Source: Cytospora piceicola
Taxonomy: Eukaryota > Ascomycota > Sordariomycetes > Diaporthales > Cytosporaceae
Direction of reading: 5' to 3'
Assembly: GCA_023375675.1 (NCBI GenBank)
Contig: JALQBC010000034.1
Coordinates: forward strand, 124,001-188,000
DNA: 64,000 nt
Made by a program: the position numbers and the translations under genes. A model generated the notes under the pieces. It saw only the letters and a list, made by a program, of their open reading frames with translations, did not search any database and had not been told where the DNA came from. Shown here piece by piece: positions 21,623 through 32,271 of this stretch (positions are counted from its first letter, which is position 1; each line of letters opens with the position of its first letter).

Positions 21623-23423
21623 CTATGGCTTCTTCAACCCCTTTCCAAGTAACTCTTTCCCGACCTCATCTATCAGCGTCATATCCTTGAACTTGCCCTT
21701 CTTTCCCAGTACCGTGTCTTCCGCATCCATAGTCCTCATCAAATCAACCAGCTCGCCATCAAGCTGCGCCAGATACGCCAGGTACCCCAGAGCAAGCAAC
21801 ATCCCCCTCAGCGCCTCGGCGGACTCCTCCTCCTGCGAGATGGCCTCGAGCAGCGAGGCCGCCAGCTCGATCTGATCGGCCTCTGGCAGCGCGTCACCCT
21901 GTCCGGATCTCCGTTTTCGGTTGTTCTCCAGCGCGACGTTGAAGAGGAGCGACGCGGCGGCCACGCGCACGCTGCTGTGGTTATCGTCGAGGAAGCTGGC
22001 GGATATGAGGTTGGTGATGGCGCTCCGTAGGAGATCGTGGGTAAGTATTTGTTCCGGGTAGAGCGGGCTCGTGAAGAGATTGCAGGCCATCTGCAGCGTG
22101 ATGAGGCGGAGGGGGTATGGACAGTCTGGGAGGCTGTTGACATGGAAGAGCACGGACAGGATGGTGGCATGGTCTGCCTCTTCTGCCAGGTAACCGCTGA
22201 AACGGGGATCGATCAATCCACAGCGAAGCAGGTCGACGACAGTGAACAAAAGGTCCGGTGGTAGGTAGGTCAACGAGTCTCGGAAGAAGCCAGTTAGGGG
22301 TGGCATATCAGGGAGGGGATCATTGGCAGGACCTTCCTTGTTGCGTGCGTCGATAAAGTGCGAGATGGACTTGACAGTTTCAAGCTCCGCTGTGGAACCC
22401 AACTTCGCAAGCAACTTCTGCATAGGCGGCGTCTTGGTGAATAGTATGGGCTTCGTATCCGAGTTTTGTAGGTTCGGTAGCCGCAGTGACTGGTGTGGGT
22501 GGACAGGATGTGCCATGTTCACAAGAAGCTGTATGTTTCCACGGAGGGCGGCACGGTCGGCGCCAGACCATCTGTTTTCCTCCTTGCCGTGTAGAAATGT
22601 GATAAATGTGGGAGTTGCGGCAACTGAATAGCGACTGCCAATATCAGTAGCCTGGGAAACATCGACTTTGATCAGGACACCCTTTTCTCCAACTTCCGCT
22701 GCAAGTTCATCATACACAGGATACAGCACCTTGCAAGGAGCGCAAGTTGCTGAAGTGAAGAAAATTACAGCGCAAGATTTCTGAACGCTGGCCAGAAGGG
22801 AGTCGAGCTCTTGCGAGTTGCTGACATTCCGGACCTTGACCGCCTGATGTTGAGGTTGGGTCGCGGTAGGAGTAGCAGCCGCATGGCCATTACCTTGGAT
22901 TCCCCAGATACCTTCACGCTGCTGTCTGTTGGCTGCGATCTGCTGGTTCAGGGCTGGCATCATCATCCTTCCCATTGGGGAATTCAAGACTGCATCGGGC
23001 ATGTGGAGGATGTAATCTGGTATGCCCATGCCCAGAAGAAACGTTGCGAAGTCATTGGAGAAGTTGTTGCAGTTGTGCTTCCACAGATCGTATGCCTGAA
23101 GCTAGTCAGCCACTGAGACATGGCAAATCGGCGAGACCAAGAGGACTCACCTCAACAGTGTATATTTCCCTCAAAGATTCCAGATACTGCTGCGTAACAT
23201 CCATTGGAATATCTGTTTTTCCAAGATGTAGTCTCCGCATAGGCTGTCCGAGATGAGAAGAGCCTGGAGTGATAGCCACGACATTTCCATCATAGACGTA
23301 CTCGAGCCCACCAAGTTCGATGGACGTGTGGTAGATCGCATCAAGATGGAACCCAAGCATTCCCATGGACATCTGGCGTGCTAGACCTTGGGAGAGGTCG
23401 TAGACCAGCAGATGGATCTCCAT
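21623..23423 (-). CDS. PPPDE (DeSI-like) peptidase - thioredoxin - PUL domain fusion protein
   Basis: A 563-residue protein from exons 23423-23151 and 23095-21623. The 55-nt intron (GTGAGT donor, GCTTCAG acceptor) rejoins IYTVEAYDLWKHNCNNF. Domain 1 (about 1-145) is a PPPDE papain-fold peptidase, a family of deSUMOylating/deubiquitinating isopeptidases: catalytic His about 32 in IYHTSIEL and Cys about 100 in HNCNNFS. Domain 2 (about 160-265) is thioredoxin-like, with active-site CAPC at 191-194 and the cis-proline stretch ATPTFITF. Domain 3 (about 300-563) is a helical repeat PUL domain, as in Ufd3/Doa1 and PLAA, which binds Cdc48/p97. The layout suggests a Cdc48-linked ubiquitin/SUMO protease with a redox module. 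This fusion is known in fungi, but its substrate is not given by the sequence. All key active-site residues are present. Confidence 0.88.
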
Positions 23424-24240
23424 GGCGAATAAAGATAGAGCGAATCCAGTGAAAGAACGGAATATCGTGAGAATCCAATGCTCGTCTGATCAGCTGTACT
23501 CGAATGTTTCAAGCTATTAAACTGGTTGGATATTCACTTCGTAAGGCAACTGTGAGACGCGGCAGCCAGGCTGTTAAAAGGTCGTCAGCATCATAACCCA
23601 CCGCCCATTTACCGAACCTCGGCGAACTTGGAAGTCGTCAAAGGAACAGCAGATGTGGCTGAACGTTCCACGATCAAAAGTGCGCCACACTTGCTGACAA
23701 GGATCAAAATTAGAATTGGGCTTGTGGTTTAGCGCTCTCCACTTAAGCGCGGCTGGCAACTTTAGCTCAGTACTACAGGGACAAGGGTGGAAGTTCTGGG
23801 GTTTCAGTGCGTGCTGAATGATTGCCGGGGGCCTTGCCCAGTCCACTGAGAGAAGAGACCCTGCCACTGCCAACCGTCAATTAGTCCAGTACCGTAGCAC
23901 GTCCTGCACGTATGAATATGGAAATTGATTGACTGAGACAAGGACAGAACAAGCAACACCCAAGCAGCAACGAAGGGCCACGCAGGACTGATTCCCCCCC
24001 TTTTCCCTTACCTAGGTACTTACAGGCTATCAACCCCTATCCGTCGCTTATCTATCTTTTTCTCGAAGGTGGGACTCGTAGCTGTCATCTTTCGCCTTCG
24101 CCTTACCTATCAGACCCTCCCAAAACACCAGAACCCAACAGTCGGGACAATCTCTCTCTTTCCTCCCACTCGACTGTCGCCTTCTTGTCTCCTTCGATCG
24201 CTTAATGGGTGTCTTGGCTTGACACTCTTTCCTCCTCTCT
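23424..24240. other. divergent promoter interval
   Basis: Holds the promoters of the PPPDE-fusion and Gda1 genes. The right part, the Gda1 leader, is pyrimidine-rich. A palindromic TACCTAGGTA lies at 24009-24018, and a five-codon upstream frame (ATG at 24205, TGA ending 24222) lies just before the Gda1 start. Confidence 0.5.
24205..24222 (+). promoter_or_regulatory. candidate upstream open reading frame in the Gda1 leader
   Basis: ATG at 24205 starts a five-codon frame (MGVLA, stop) ending 18 bases before the main ATG. It would reduce or condition translation only if the transcript includes it, which is not known. Confidence 0.3.
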
Positions 24241-25959
24241 ATGCGGCGAACCTCCGTATCCTTGCCGACCAAGCAAAAGCACGTTGCCTACGATCCCCAC
24301 GAGAAACTCGCTCGCTACGAACCGCGGCGACAAGTCGGCATCCTGGAGAAACTCAAGAACGACATGATGACCCAGGCGCAGAAGACGCGCTGGATCAAGA
24401 CCGGCGCAATCGTCTTCCTGTTCGTCGTCCTCGTCTACTACATCGCCCCCTCGGGCGTCGATGTCTACCGCGGCTCCGGCTCCAGCTCCAGCACCGGCCA
24501 GGTCCCCTCCGACTCGTCCTACGGTACCGACAGGTGCACGCAGTCCTTCTCCAAAGACAAGCCCATCGTCCAATATGTCAACATGATCGATGCCGGCAGC
24601 ACGGGGTCGCGCATCCACGTCTACAAGTTCAACAACTGCGGCGCGACCCCCGAGCTCGAGAACGAGGTCTTCAAGATGACAAAGAAGGTCGATGGCAAGT
24701 CCAGCGGGCTCAGCGCCTACCCTGACGACCCGCAAGCGGCAGCCGAGTCCCTCGATATCCTGATGGAAGAGGCCATGAACACCGTGCCCGAAAAGCTCAA
24801 GGCCTGCACCCCCGTCGCCGTCAAGGCCACCGCCGGCCTGCGGCTGCTCGGCCAGGAGAAGAGCCAGAGGATCCTGGATGCCGTGCGAACACACCTTGAG
24901 ACAAGGTACCCCTTCCCGGTCGTGGCTGCGGACAAGGACGGTGTTTCCATCATGGACGGCTCTGACGAGGGTGTGTACGCGTGGATCACCACAAACTACC
25001 TGCTGGGCAAGATCGGCGGACCGGACGAGAGTTCTACGGCGGCGGTGTTCGACCTGGGCGGTGGCTCCACGCAGATCGTGTTCGAGCCCAACTTCAAGGG
25101 TCTCACCGACGGAGGACTCCCCTCCGTGATGCAAGAGGGCGACCACAAGTACGACCTCGACTTCAACGGCAGACACTTCACGTTGTATCAGCACTCTCAC
25201 CTGGGATACGGCCTGATGAGCGCGCGGGATGCCATCTTCGCGCAGCTGGTCAACGACCTCTACGAGGCTCACGGGGCGGACAAGTCGTGGACCATGAAGC
25301 CCGTGGTGAACCCCTGCTTCGCCTCCGGCATGGAGAAGGTGGTGACCGTCAAGCTCGGCGAGGAGCACCCCCTCGGCTCGGCCCGCGAGTTCACCTTCAC
25401 GGGCCCGTCGAGCGGCGGCGCGCCCGCGCAGTGCCGCGCCCTGGCCGAGAGGATCCTCCGCAAGGACGCCGAGTGCAAGCTGGCCCCCTGCTCCTTCAAC
25501 GGCGTGCACCAGCCCAGCATCGCCAAGACCTTCGCCAAGGAGGACGTCTACTTCCTGTCGTACTTCTACGACCGCACGCAGCCCCTCGGCATGCCCGACA
25601 GCTTCACCCTGCGCGAGCTGCAGGACCTGGCCAACAAGGTGTGCGCCGGCCAGCCGGCCTGGGACGTCTTCGCCAGCGTGGGCGGCGCCCTGGAGGAGCT
25701 GCAGGACAGGCCGGAGCATTGCCTGGACCTGAGCTTCATGGTTGCGCTTGCGCACTCTGGCTACGACATGCCGATTGACCGTGAGGTCAGGATCGCGAAG
25801 AAGATCAATGATAATGAGCTGGGTTGGTGTTTGGGTGCCAGGTATGTGTTTAATTCCCTGGAATTGTCCTGTGTGGATAATAGACTAACCAGAAACCATA
25901 GTTTGCCACTGCTGTCCCAAAACTCAGGATGGCAATGTAAAATTACCGAGATCCACTAG
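24241..25959 (+). CDS. GDA1: guanosine diphosphatase, GDA1/CD39 apyrase family
   Basis: Golgi nucleoside diphosphatase that hydrolyses GDP (and UDP) released by glycosyltransferases to GMP, which keeps nucleotide-sugar import running. A 552-residue type II membrane protein from exons 24241-25841 and 25902-25959. The 60-nt intron has a GTATGT donor and CCATAG acceptor, and the join gives LGWCLGASLPLL, the family C-terminus. The cytosolic tail precedes one membrane helix (about 54-69), a serine-rich stem and the lumenal catalytic domain. Apyrase regions: IDAGSTGSRIHVY (115-127), KATAGLRLLG, SDEGVYAWITTNYLLG with the catalytic Glu, FDLGGGSTQIVFE, and FLSYFYDRTQPLG. The intron length is a multiple of three with no stop, so retention would still give a protein. 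The gene is very GC-rich at third codon positions, unlike the flanking DNA. Confidence 0.93.
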   Translation: MRRTSVSLPTKQKHVAYDPHEKLARYEPRRQVGILEKLKNDMMTQAQKTRWIKTGAIVFLFVVLVYYIAPSGVDVYRGSGSSSSTGQVPSDSSYGTDRCTQSFSKDKPIVQYVNMIDAGSTGSRIHVYKFNNCGATPELENEVFKMTKKVDGKSSGLSAYPDDPQAAAESLDILMEEAMNTVPEKLKACTPVAVKATAGLRLLGQEKSQRILDAVRTHLETRYPFPVVAADKDGVSIMDGSDEGVYAWITTNYLLGKIGGPDESSTAAVFDLGGGSTQIVFEPNFKGLTDGGLPSVMQEGDHKYDLDFNGRHFTLYQHSHLGYGLMSARDAIFAQLVNDLYEAHGADKSWTMKPVVNPCFASGMEKVVTVKLGEEHPLGSAREFTFTGPSSGGAPAQCRALAERILRKDAECKLAPCSFNGVHQPSIAKTFAKEDVYFLSYFYDRTQPLGMPDSFTLRELQDLANKVCAGQPAWDVFASVGGALEELQDRPEHCLDLSFMVALAHSGYDMPIDREVRIAKKINDNELGWCLGARYVFNSLELSCVDNRLTRNHSLPLLSQNSGWQCKITEIH

Positions 25960-26518
25960 GAAAGGAGTCAAAAGTCGGAATTATAGGTTACATAATAAAG
26001 GGTACCCAAGAGAGACCAGAATGATACCCCGTCAAAAAGACGCTTATCTAGGATGATTGATGGTTTCCCGGCACAGTTCCAGAGGTGTTCTGCAACGGGA
26101 AGACGTCCAGTACAGACGAGGAGGATGCCAATTGGGGTTTTCTCTTCAGAGTTCAAGGGCACCACCCATCGGGAGGGCACCTAATGGCGACGCCCCGTGG
26201 AGGATGTGAGAGACCTTTTAGCCTAAGGAAAGGTTCAGAAGGCACATAGTGTAAAAGCATAATTGGGCGTTGGTACCAGTGTTGTTAGGGTCCTTCTTGA
26301 TATGGGTTGAGCGACAGACATCCAAGGATGCTCTCGGGACATCTTTATCTTAGTTTAGAATCTCAGAATAACGGACGACACGGAAAAGAAGTAAGTTCAA
26401 AGAGCTCCTGTATGAATATACTTGATCACGAAAATAGAAAGGCGATTACATTATTTGAAGCCAATATGGGGGGTATCACTACACAAGCAGCACATAGATA
26501 AGGTCCACACATCTTCCT
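25960..26518. other. intergenic, convergent 3' ends
   Basis: Lies between the stops of Gda1 and the MoxR-like gene. No feature seen beyond the presumed 3' UTRs. Confidence 0.5.
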
Positions 26519-27805
26519 TCACACCGGCGCAGCAACCAGTCCCAGCACCTCCTCAATGACATCCTCCGGCCCCCAGTCTTCAAGCAACATCTCAATGGCC
26601 TTGATCTCACTACCCCACTGCATGCTCCTCTCCCTCGCCGGCTCGACCATCTTGATGCGGTGCAGATACACCTTCCTCGCCGCGAGCTGCACCAGCCCCG
26701 GCGTCACGTAGTCCAGCCCGTGTAGGGGCGCGAGGCTCCTCATCAGCCGCTCGAAGTGCCGCGTCGCCTGCGGCGAGATGCCGCCCCCCACCGCGCGGTG
26801 CATGCGCAGGAAGGAGACGATGTTCATCTGGTACCGGGTGACATCGATGTCGACCGCCGTGCGCTCGGAGAGCTGTCGCAGGTGCGATATGTCGGACGGG
26901 GAGAAGGCGGGCGGTTTGTCGTCGTTCTTGCTGCCGCCGCCGCCGCCGTCCGTCGCGGCGAGATACTTGGGGTTGCGGAACAGCGGCACGTCGGCGGGGG
27001 CGCCGCCGCCCTGGGTCCGGCTCCTCCCCCTCCTCTTCACCACGCTCAACGTACTCGCTATGCTCGCGCCGTCGTCCCCGCCGCCCCTCCCCTCGCTGGA
27101 GGACACAAACGACTGGTCGTCGTCCCCGTCGAGCTGCGCGAAGCCCTCCTCCTCGGGGTCGACCCAGTGCGCGACGTAGAAGAAGTCGTTGAGGTGGGCC
27201 GTCACCCTCGCGGCGCCGCCGCTGCCGGCGGCCAGGACGGCCACGAGCATGAAGGCCTTGGGCGCGGTCTGGACGGACGTGCGCGTGAAGATGCGCTTGG
27301 TGCGCAGCAGCTCGAGGGCCTGGATCTGGACGGCCCGGGGCGCGCGGTCGAGGTTCTTGGCCAGCACCACGTTGGCCATCTGGCTGCCGCCGCCGCCGCC
27401 CCCCGGGGCGGGGGCCGGCGTCATGGGGGAGATGGACGCCGGCTGCCTCAGCCGGACCGCGGGGAAGTAGCTGTCGGTGCCGCCGCCGCCGCTGCCGTGG
27501 GGCCCCCCCGCGCCTGGCCGGCCCGGGTGGTGCGGCGGGCGCGTGGCGGTGGGCGAGGCGGGGTGGGGGCGGACGAGGAGCGAGCTGGCGAACTCGTCCA
27601 GGGTGGTGTGCGGCGTGCAGTCCACGACGGCGGGCTTGAGGCCGAAGGTGCGCTCCGAGATGAGCTGGAGCTCGGCCGTGAGGTCGTCGAGGGAGCCGGC
27701 CGGGGTGCTGATCATGCAGTGCTCGCTGCTGATGAGGGAGAGGAGGCAGGCCAGCTCGGTGTCGCTGAGGGAGTGCACTTTGGCGAGGACATGGTCGTCG
27801 GCCAT
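26519..27805 (-). CDS. degenerate MoxR / Mg-chelatase-like AAA+ fold protein
   Basis: A single-exon protein of 428 residues starting MADDHVLAKVHSL. An upstream in-frame ATG at 27943 gives an N-terminus without homology-like character, so the start at 27805 is preferred. The region NVVLAKNLDRAPRAVQIQAL (145-163) lines up with the Walker B/helix stretch of MoxR and ChlI ATPases (usually LADEINRAP...QxALLE), but Asp-Glu is replaced by Lys-Asn. At the expected Walker A place (SSEHCMISTPAGSLDDL, 27-43) there is no GKT/S. RIFTRTSVQTAPKAFMLVAVL matches the following sensor strand, and YVTPGLVQLAARKVYLHRI the lid. Long glycine/proline-rich inserts interrupt the fold (about 80-140, 235-290). This looks like an ATPase relative that has lost nucleotide hydrolysis. 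Its role is unknown. Family placement rests on motif shape only. Confidence 0.65.
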   Translation of the reverse strand: MADDHVLAKVHSLSDTELACLLSLISSEHCMISTPAGSLDDLTAELQLISERTFGLKPAVVDCTPHTTLDEFASSLLVRPHPASPTATRPPHHPGRPGAGGPHGSGGGGTDSYFPAVRLRQPASISPMTPAPAPGGGGGGSQMANVVLAKNLDRAPRAVQIQALELLRTKRIFTRTSVQTAPKAFMLVAVLAAGSGGAARVTAHLNDFFYVAHWVDPEEEGFAQLDGDDDQSFVSSSEGRGGGDDGASIASTLSVVKRRGRSRTQGGGAPADVPLFRNPKYLAATDGGGGGSKNDDKPPAFSPSDISHLRQLSERTAVDIDVTRYQMNIVSFLRMHRAVGGGISPQATRHFERLMRSLAPLHGLDYVTPGLVQLAARKVYLHRIKMVEPARERSMQWGSEIKAIEMLLEDWGPEDVIEEVLGLVAAPV

Positions 27806-28742
27806 TGGGTGGTGTGGCTGTTCTGTTGTCCGGGTTAGACAGACAGACACGGGTTTGTAACTGTTTATAGTTCCTCCATTAATCTGGCCAGAATAATGAC
27901 GATGGACAGCCAACGATAGAAACCGTTTACTATCGTCGGCCAATCTTGCAGCTTATCAGCCTTGCATCGGATAAAGATGGGATGAAAGGAAGGGAGGGCC
28001 GTGGACGACGATGATTATGATGCTATTGATTGAACTTCCTCGGCGCCAAATGCGGTTCCGCAGCAGGGCGACCCAGTGACAGCATGCACGGGAAGACGAA
28101 CGGTGGACCACTGAGGGGCCCCAAAAATAGCCCCGCATGAAAGTTAGAACTGGCCTGGAGAGCCTTGGAAGTTACAGGTCTGCAGGCACCCACATGACAC
28201 TTGCCCACTGTACCGGACCACCTAGCAGGCTGCTTGCAGGCCACTTGCAGGCCACTTGCAGGACGTGAGTACGTAAACAGGTACCCATCTGGCGTGCTGA
28301 GTTGTGTGGTGCGCCAGGTGTCAGTGCGTGCGTGCTGCTGTTAGGCTTGGAATTCCTGCTGGGCCACTCCGTTGTTATCGGCCGTGGCTCCAGTTCAATG
28401 TTTCTGTTGGCCTCCACTCCTTCTCGTGCCTATCGTCCATAGCCTGGCCTGTCACCCATTATTCGCTACCGAACTTCGGTGTGAGGTGTGCCTTCTCCCC
28501 CAACTGCTCAACCATCGACTCAACATCCCCATTCTCTACAACTCAACTTTGTCGCACAGCACTCCATACACCAACTTTTTTTGCATCCTTGGTAGTTGCT
28601 GCTGGGTATTCTTCTTGTCTCTCCTCCCAGGGTTCATATACGAGTCAAGCTCATATCCGAGTGCGCGGTTACCTGCGAATCGAGCGTCATCGATAAACCA
28701 CACCCCTTCCAACCAAACCCCAACACAACCAGCTCGCCCACC
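27806..28742. other. divergent promoter interval
   Basis: Promoters of the MoxR-like gene and Ypt7. An imperfect tandem ccacttgcagg unit lies near 28230-28262. The sequence just upstream of Ypt7 is pyrimidine-rich, as in fungal core promoters and leaders. Confidence 0.45.
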
Positions 28743-29607
28743 ATGAGCTCAAGAAAGAAGGTTCTCCTGAAGGTCAGCCGAAGCAACACTACTGGAGCAA
28801 ATCGGGAACACGTCTGACAGAACCATGTTTAGGTCATCATCCTCGGAGACAGCGGTGTCGGCAAGACTAGTTTGATGAACCAATATGTACGTATTCTTGA
28901 TCCGTCACGGCCAGATAACCAAGTCGGGGCACATCATGTGCGGTGTAAGCAATATCTGACAAGTACTTCTTCCTCACAGGTCAACAAAAAGTTCAGTGCA
29001 AGCTACAAGGCAACGATTGGTGCGGACTTCCTTACGCGGGAGGTGCTCGTCGATGACCGACAAGTGACCATGCAGGTGCGATACTCTACCACCCTCCACA
29101 CAATACTACAATGGGAGAGCCACAAGGGAAATGGCGGGAAAGATACTGATCTTGGATGACTTATAGCTCTGGGATACCGCGGGCCAGGAACGTTTCCAGT
29201 CCCTCGGCGTGGCATTCTACCGCGGCGCCGACTGCTGCGTGCTGGTCTACGACGTCAACAACTCCAAATCCTTCGACGCCCTCGACTCATGGCGCGACGA
29301 GTTCCTCATCCAGGCGTCGCCGCGGGACCCCGACTCGTTCCCGTTCGTGGTGCTGGGCAACAAGATCGACGTCGAGGAGTCCAAGCGCGTCATCAGCACC
29401 AAGCGGGCCATGACGTTCTGCCAGTCCAAGGGGGGCATCCCGTACTTTGAGACGAGTGCCAAGGAGGCCATCAACGTCGAGCAGGCCTTCGAGGTGATTG
29501 CGCGGAACGCGCTGCAGCAGGAGGAGAGCGAGGAGTTCAGCGGGGACTTCAGCCAGGACCCGATCAATATCCACCTGGACAACGATAGGGATGGGTGCTC
29601 TTGTTAA
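28743..29607 (+). CDS. YPT7: Rab7-family small GTPase Ypt7
   Basis: Late-endosome/vacuole Rab GTPase that recruits the HOPS complex for vacuole and autophagosome fusion. 206 residues from four exons: 28743-28772, 28833-28886, 28980-29075, 29167-29607. All three introns have GT/AG borders and sit between whole codons. The protein begins [23 protein letters not shown]-binding motifs: GDSGVGKTS, effector-loop [22 protein letters not shown] and ETSAKEA. The Rab7-type switch and interswitch ([16 protein letters not shown]) and the C-terminal Cys-Ser-Cys for double geranylgeranylation identify the subfamily. Three introns within the first third of a short gene is the usual pattern for fungal Rab genes. 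Very high confidence. Confidence 0.96.
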
Positions 29608-30691
29608 TTTGTTCGGTACTGATGATGATAACGAGGAATGTTACTGCTTGAGTGATTTTCTCACGGGGGTGTGAGAGATGTGCATCGAGGCTGCTGGATC
29701 AAAGTCCAGGCCTACCTCGGATGCTGTACGCATCTTATATGGCTACGGAGATTGAGGATTGGTGGGGCTAAGGGATGAAGGTCAAGTTTGCCCTGAATAT
29801 CAATACACCAAGAGAGGGTTTGCTATGAGATATGAGGTTATGGGCCTCAGTGGGATGAAACAGGCCGGACAGTGACCGGGACGGATGGCCCGTGTTGGAG
29901 AGTACCAGTCTTGGGACGCAGATGTGTCCATCACAATTCGGTATTGATGGAGTACATGGGCGAATTGCATTATTATTCAAATTCGAAAGACCTTCATTTC
30001 TTCCAACTTTAACTTTGAAGAGGCCTGCCTGTTCAAGCTTCACCTGTGGAAGCCGTGCACGCCATCCAGATTATACGTCGATGCTGATGATGGAGTCCAC
30101 AGGCCGGCAGCCATGCGTGGGGGTGCGACCCCGAATCTGACCCGAACCCTGCCTCCCGAGCTTCCGTTCTCCTCTGACCTCAGAGGCCCAGAGGCTGAGA
30201 CAGTGGGTCCTAATGCCCTGTGAGTACTGTGCTGTGTACATAGTAAATATCGATAAGCGCAGCCAGTCTGTCGGCGCAATCAACCGGCTAGGTGAACCTT
30301 GAGAGACCGGGACGTAGCGGCATCAGCTCTGTACTGTCCTGCATCGCCCCGGATGCTACGCTCACTCTCCTTCTGCATCGTTCATTATCTTTTAGCTGTA
30401 CATTCTTTCCAAGTTCCAGCATTCTTATCAGAGCGGGCATAGACAACACCCCGTACAAAAGGCCGCGCCAACCTGAATAGCCTCGTGCCCCCTCCTTTAC
30501 GACCCCGAACTCCCGACGGCGCCCGGATGATGGGATGAGAAACAGCATATCTCCACCCCGGCCGATTACACGACCTGCAACCAGTTGCTTGGACATATAA
30601 ATATACAAATATACAAATACATACATATATATTTATATATATAGCTCTTATTCCCCCTCAACCACACCTTTGAGAGGTGATACAACCCACG
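29608..30691. other. intergenic, about 1.1 kb
   Basis: 3' region of Ypt7 and promoter of the following transporter. The last 120 bases before the transporter carry a TATA-like AT run (30600-30650). No gene recognised. Confidence 0.45.
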
Positions 30692-32271
30692 ATGGCACAC
30701 TTCGAACCACTCCCGGGAACAACAGACATGGCACCCGAGCCGGAAGAAACCCGGCGCTTCCGGCGCTCCCTGTCGTCCACCCGGGGCGCGAACCAACGAA
30801 CCCTCAGCTCCTCCATCGCGTCGCTCCGCAGCGCGGGCACGGCGGGGACCGGAACGGCAAGGTCACAACAAGGAGGAGGAGGAGGAGGAGGGGGACTCAG
30901 GGCCCAGCTGGGCTTGGCGGGCGTCGCGCGGCGCACCCTGGGCATCTCGCTGCTGCTCGTCACGGTGTGCCTGTGGACGACGTCGAATTTCCTGGCGAGC
31001 TACATCTTTAGCGACCATACGTACGATAAGCCGTTCTTTGTGGTCTATGTCAATACGAGCGTGTTTGCGATCAGTCTTATACCCATGTTTGTGAAGTATG
31101 TGGCGAGGCATGGTGTCAGGGGCGTGAGGGAGGAGGTGGCAGAGCTGTGGCTGAATGAGAAGGGGAGGTACAAGACTATCAGAGGGAGGGCTGGGGCGGA
31201 TTCGTCGGTGGAGGTGTCGGCGGGGGTAAGTAGGAAGGTGGCAGATGAGGAGGCGCACGGGCTGCTCAGTGCAGTGATCGACGATGACGACGACGACGAC
31301 GACGACGCTTACGACGACGTTGCTGCCGCCTCCGAGAACGGGAGTCACAACGGCTCGGGCAGCGGCAGGCTGGAGATGATGGACGCCCGGGACGCAGAGG
31401 CACCCGGCGGGGACGAGAAGCTGTCGCTGCGCGAGACGGCGGTGCTGAGCCTCGAGTTCTGCATGCTCTGGTTCTGCGCCAACTACTTCGCGTCGGCGTG
31501 CCTGGAGCACACGTCGGTGGGCAGCGTGACGATCCTGACGTCGACGTCGTCGGTGTGGACGCTCGTCTTCTGCGCGCTGATGCGCGTCGAGACCTTCTCG
31601 GTGCGCAAGCTCGCCGGCGTGCTGGCGTCGCTGGCCGGCGTCGTGCTCATCTCGAGCGTGGACCTGTCGGGCCGGTCCGACGAGGACAGGGGGAGCTTCC
31701 CCCACAAGAGCACGGCGAGCATCGCCGTCGGGGACGGGATGGCCTTCTTCAGTGCTATTGTCTATGGCCTGTATGTCACCGTTATGAAGAGGCGGGTGGG
31801 CGATGAGGACCGGGTCAACATGCCGCTGTTCTTTGGACTGGTGGGCGTGTTCAACCTGGTGTTCCTGTGGCCTGGTTTCTTCATCCTGCACTGGACGGGG
31901 ATCGAGCCGTTCGGGTTGCCGCCGACGGGGAAGGTCTGGACGATTGTTCTTGTGAGTTTGCCAGCCCCTCAATTGCTAACTTATGCACGATTCGGGTTTG
32001 CTGATATGATATGTGCTAGCTCAACTCGCTCTCGTCTTTCATCAGCGACATGTCGTGGGCGTATGCGATGCTGCTGACGTCACCGCTGGTTGTCACCGTT
32101 GGCCTGTCGCTCACGATCCCGCTGTCGCTCATCGGCGAGATGATCCAGTACTCGCAGTACTCCAGCTGGATCTACTGGGTTGGCGCAGCGATCGTGCTGG
32201 TCTCATTCCTGTTTATTAACCATGAGAGTGCGGAAGGCGACGATGAGAAGGAGGAGCAAGCAGGGCCTTGA
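30692..32271 (+). CDS. SLC35F5-like (EamA/DMT superfamily) transporter, vacuolar or endomembrane
   Basis: A 503-residue polytopic protein from exons 30692-31951 and 32020-32271. The 68-nt intron has a GTGAGT donor and GTGCTAG acceptor. I chose MAHFEPLP as start; the frame further upstream has no ATG. After a low-complexity N-terminus with an eight-glycine run come about ten membrane helices: RTLGISLLLVTVCLWTTSNF, FFVVYVNTSVFAISLIPMF, then a long cytosolic insert with an Asp tract (GAC repeats near 31280-31306), then a block including SLEFCMLWFCANYFASACL, the signature TSVGSVTILTSTSSVWTLVF, and LAGVVLISSVD. The signature fits SLC35F/YML018C-type drug-metabolite transporters (YML018C is vacuolar). 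The substrate is unknown. The second exon supplies the last two helices, with SWAYAMLLTSPLVVTVGLSL. Confidence 0.85.

Noticed and set aside
24202..25755. 517-codon minus-strand open frame opposite Gda1
   Set aside because: Shadow frame caused by high GC at third codon positions; composition is Val/Leu/Gly/Arg-biased as such shadows are.
26756..27838. 360-codon plus-strand open frame
   Set aside because: Antisense shadow of the GC-rich MoxR-like gene; no start context or domain.
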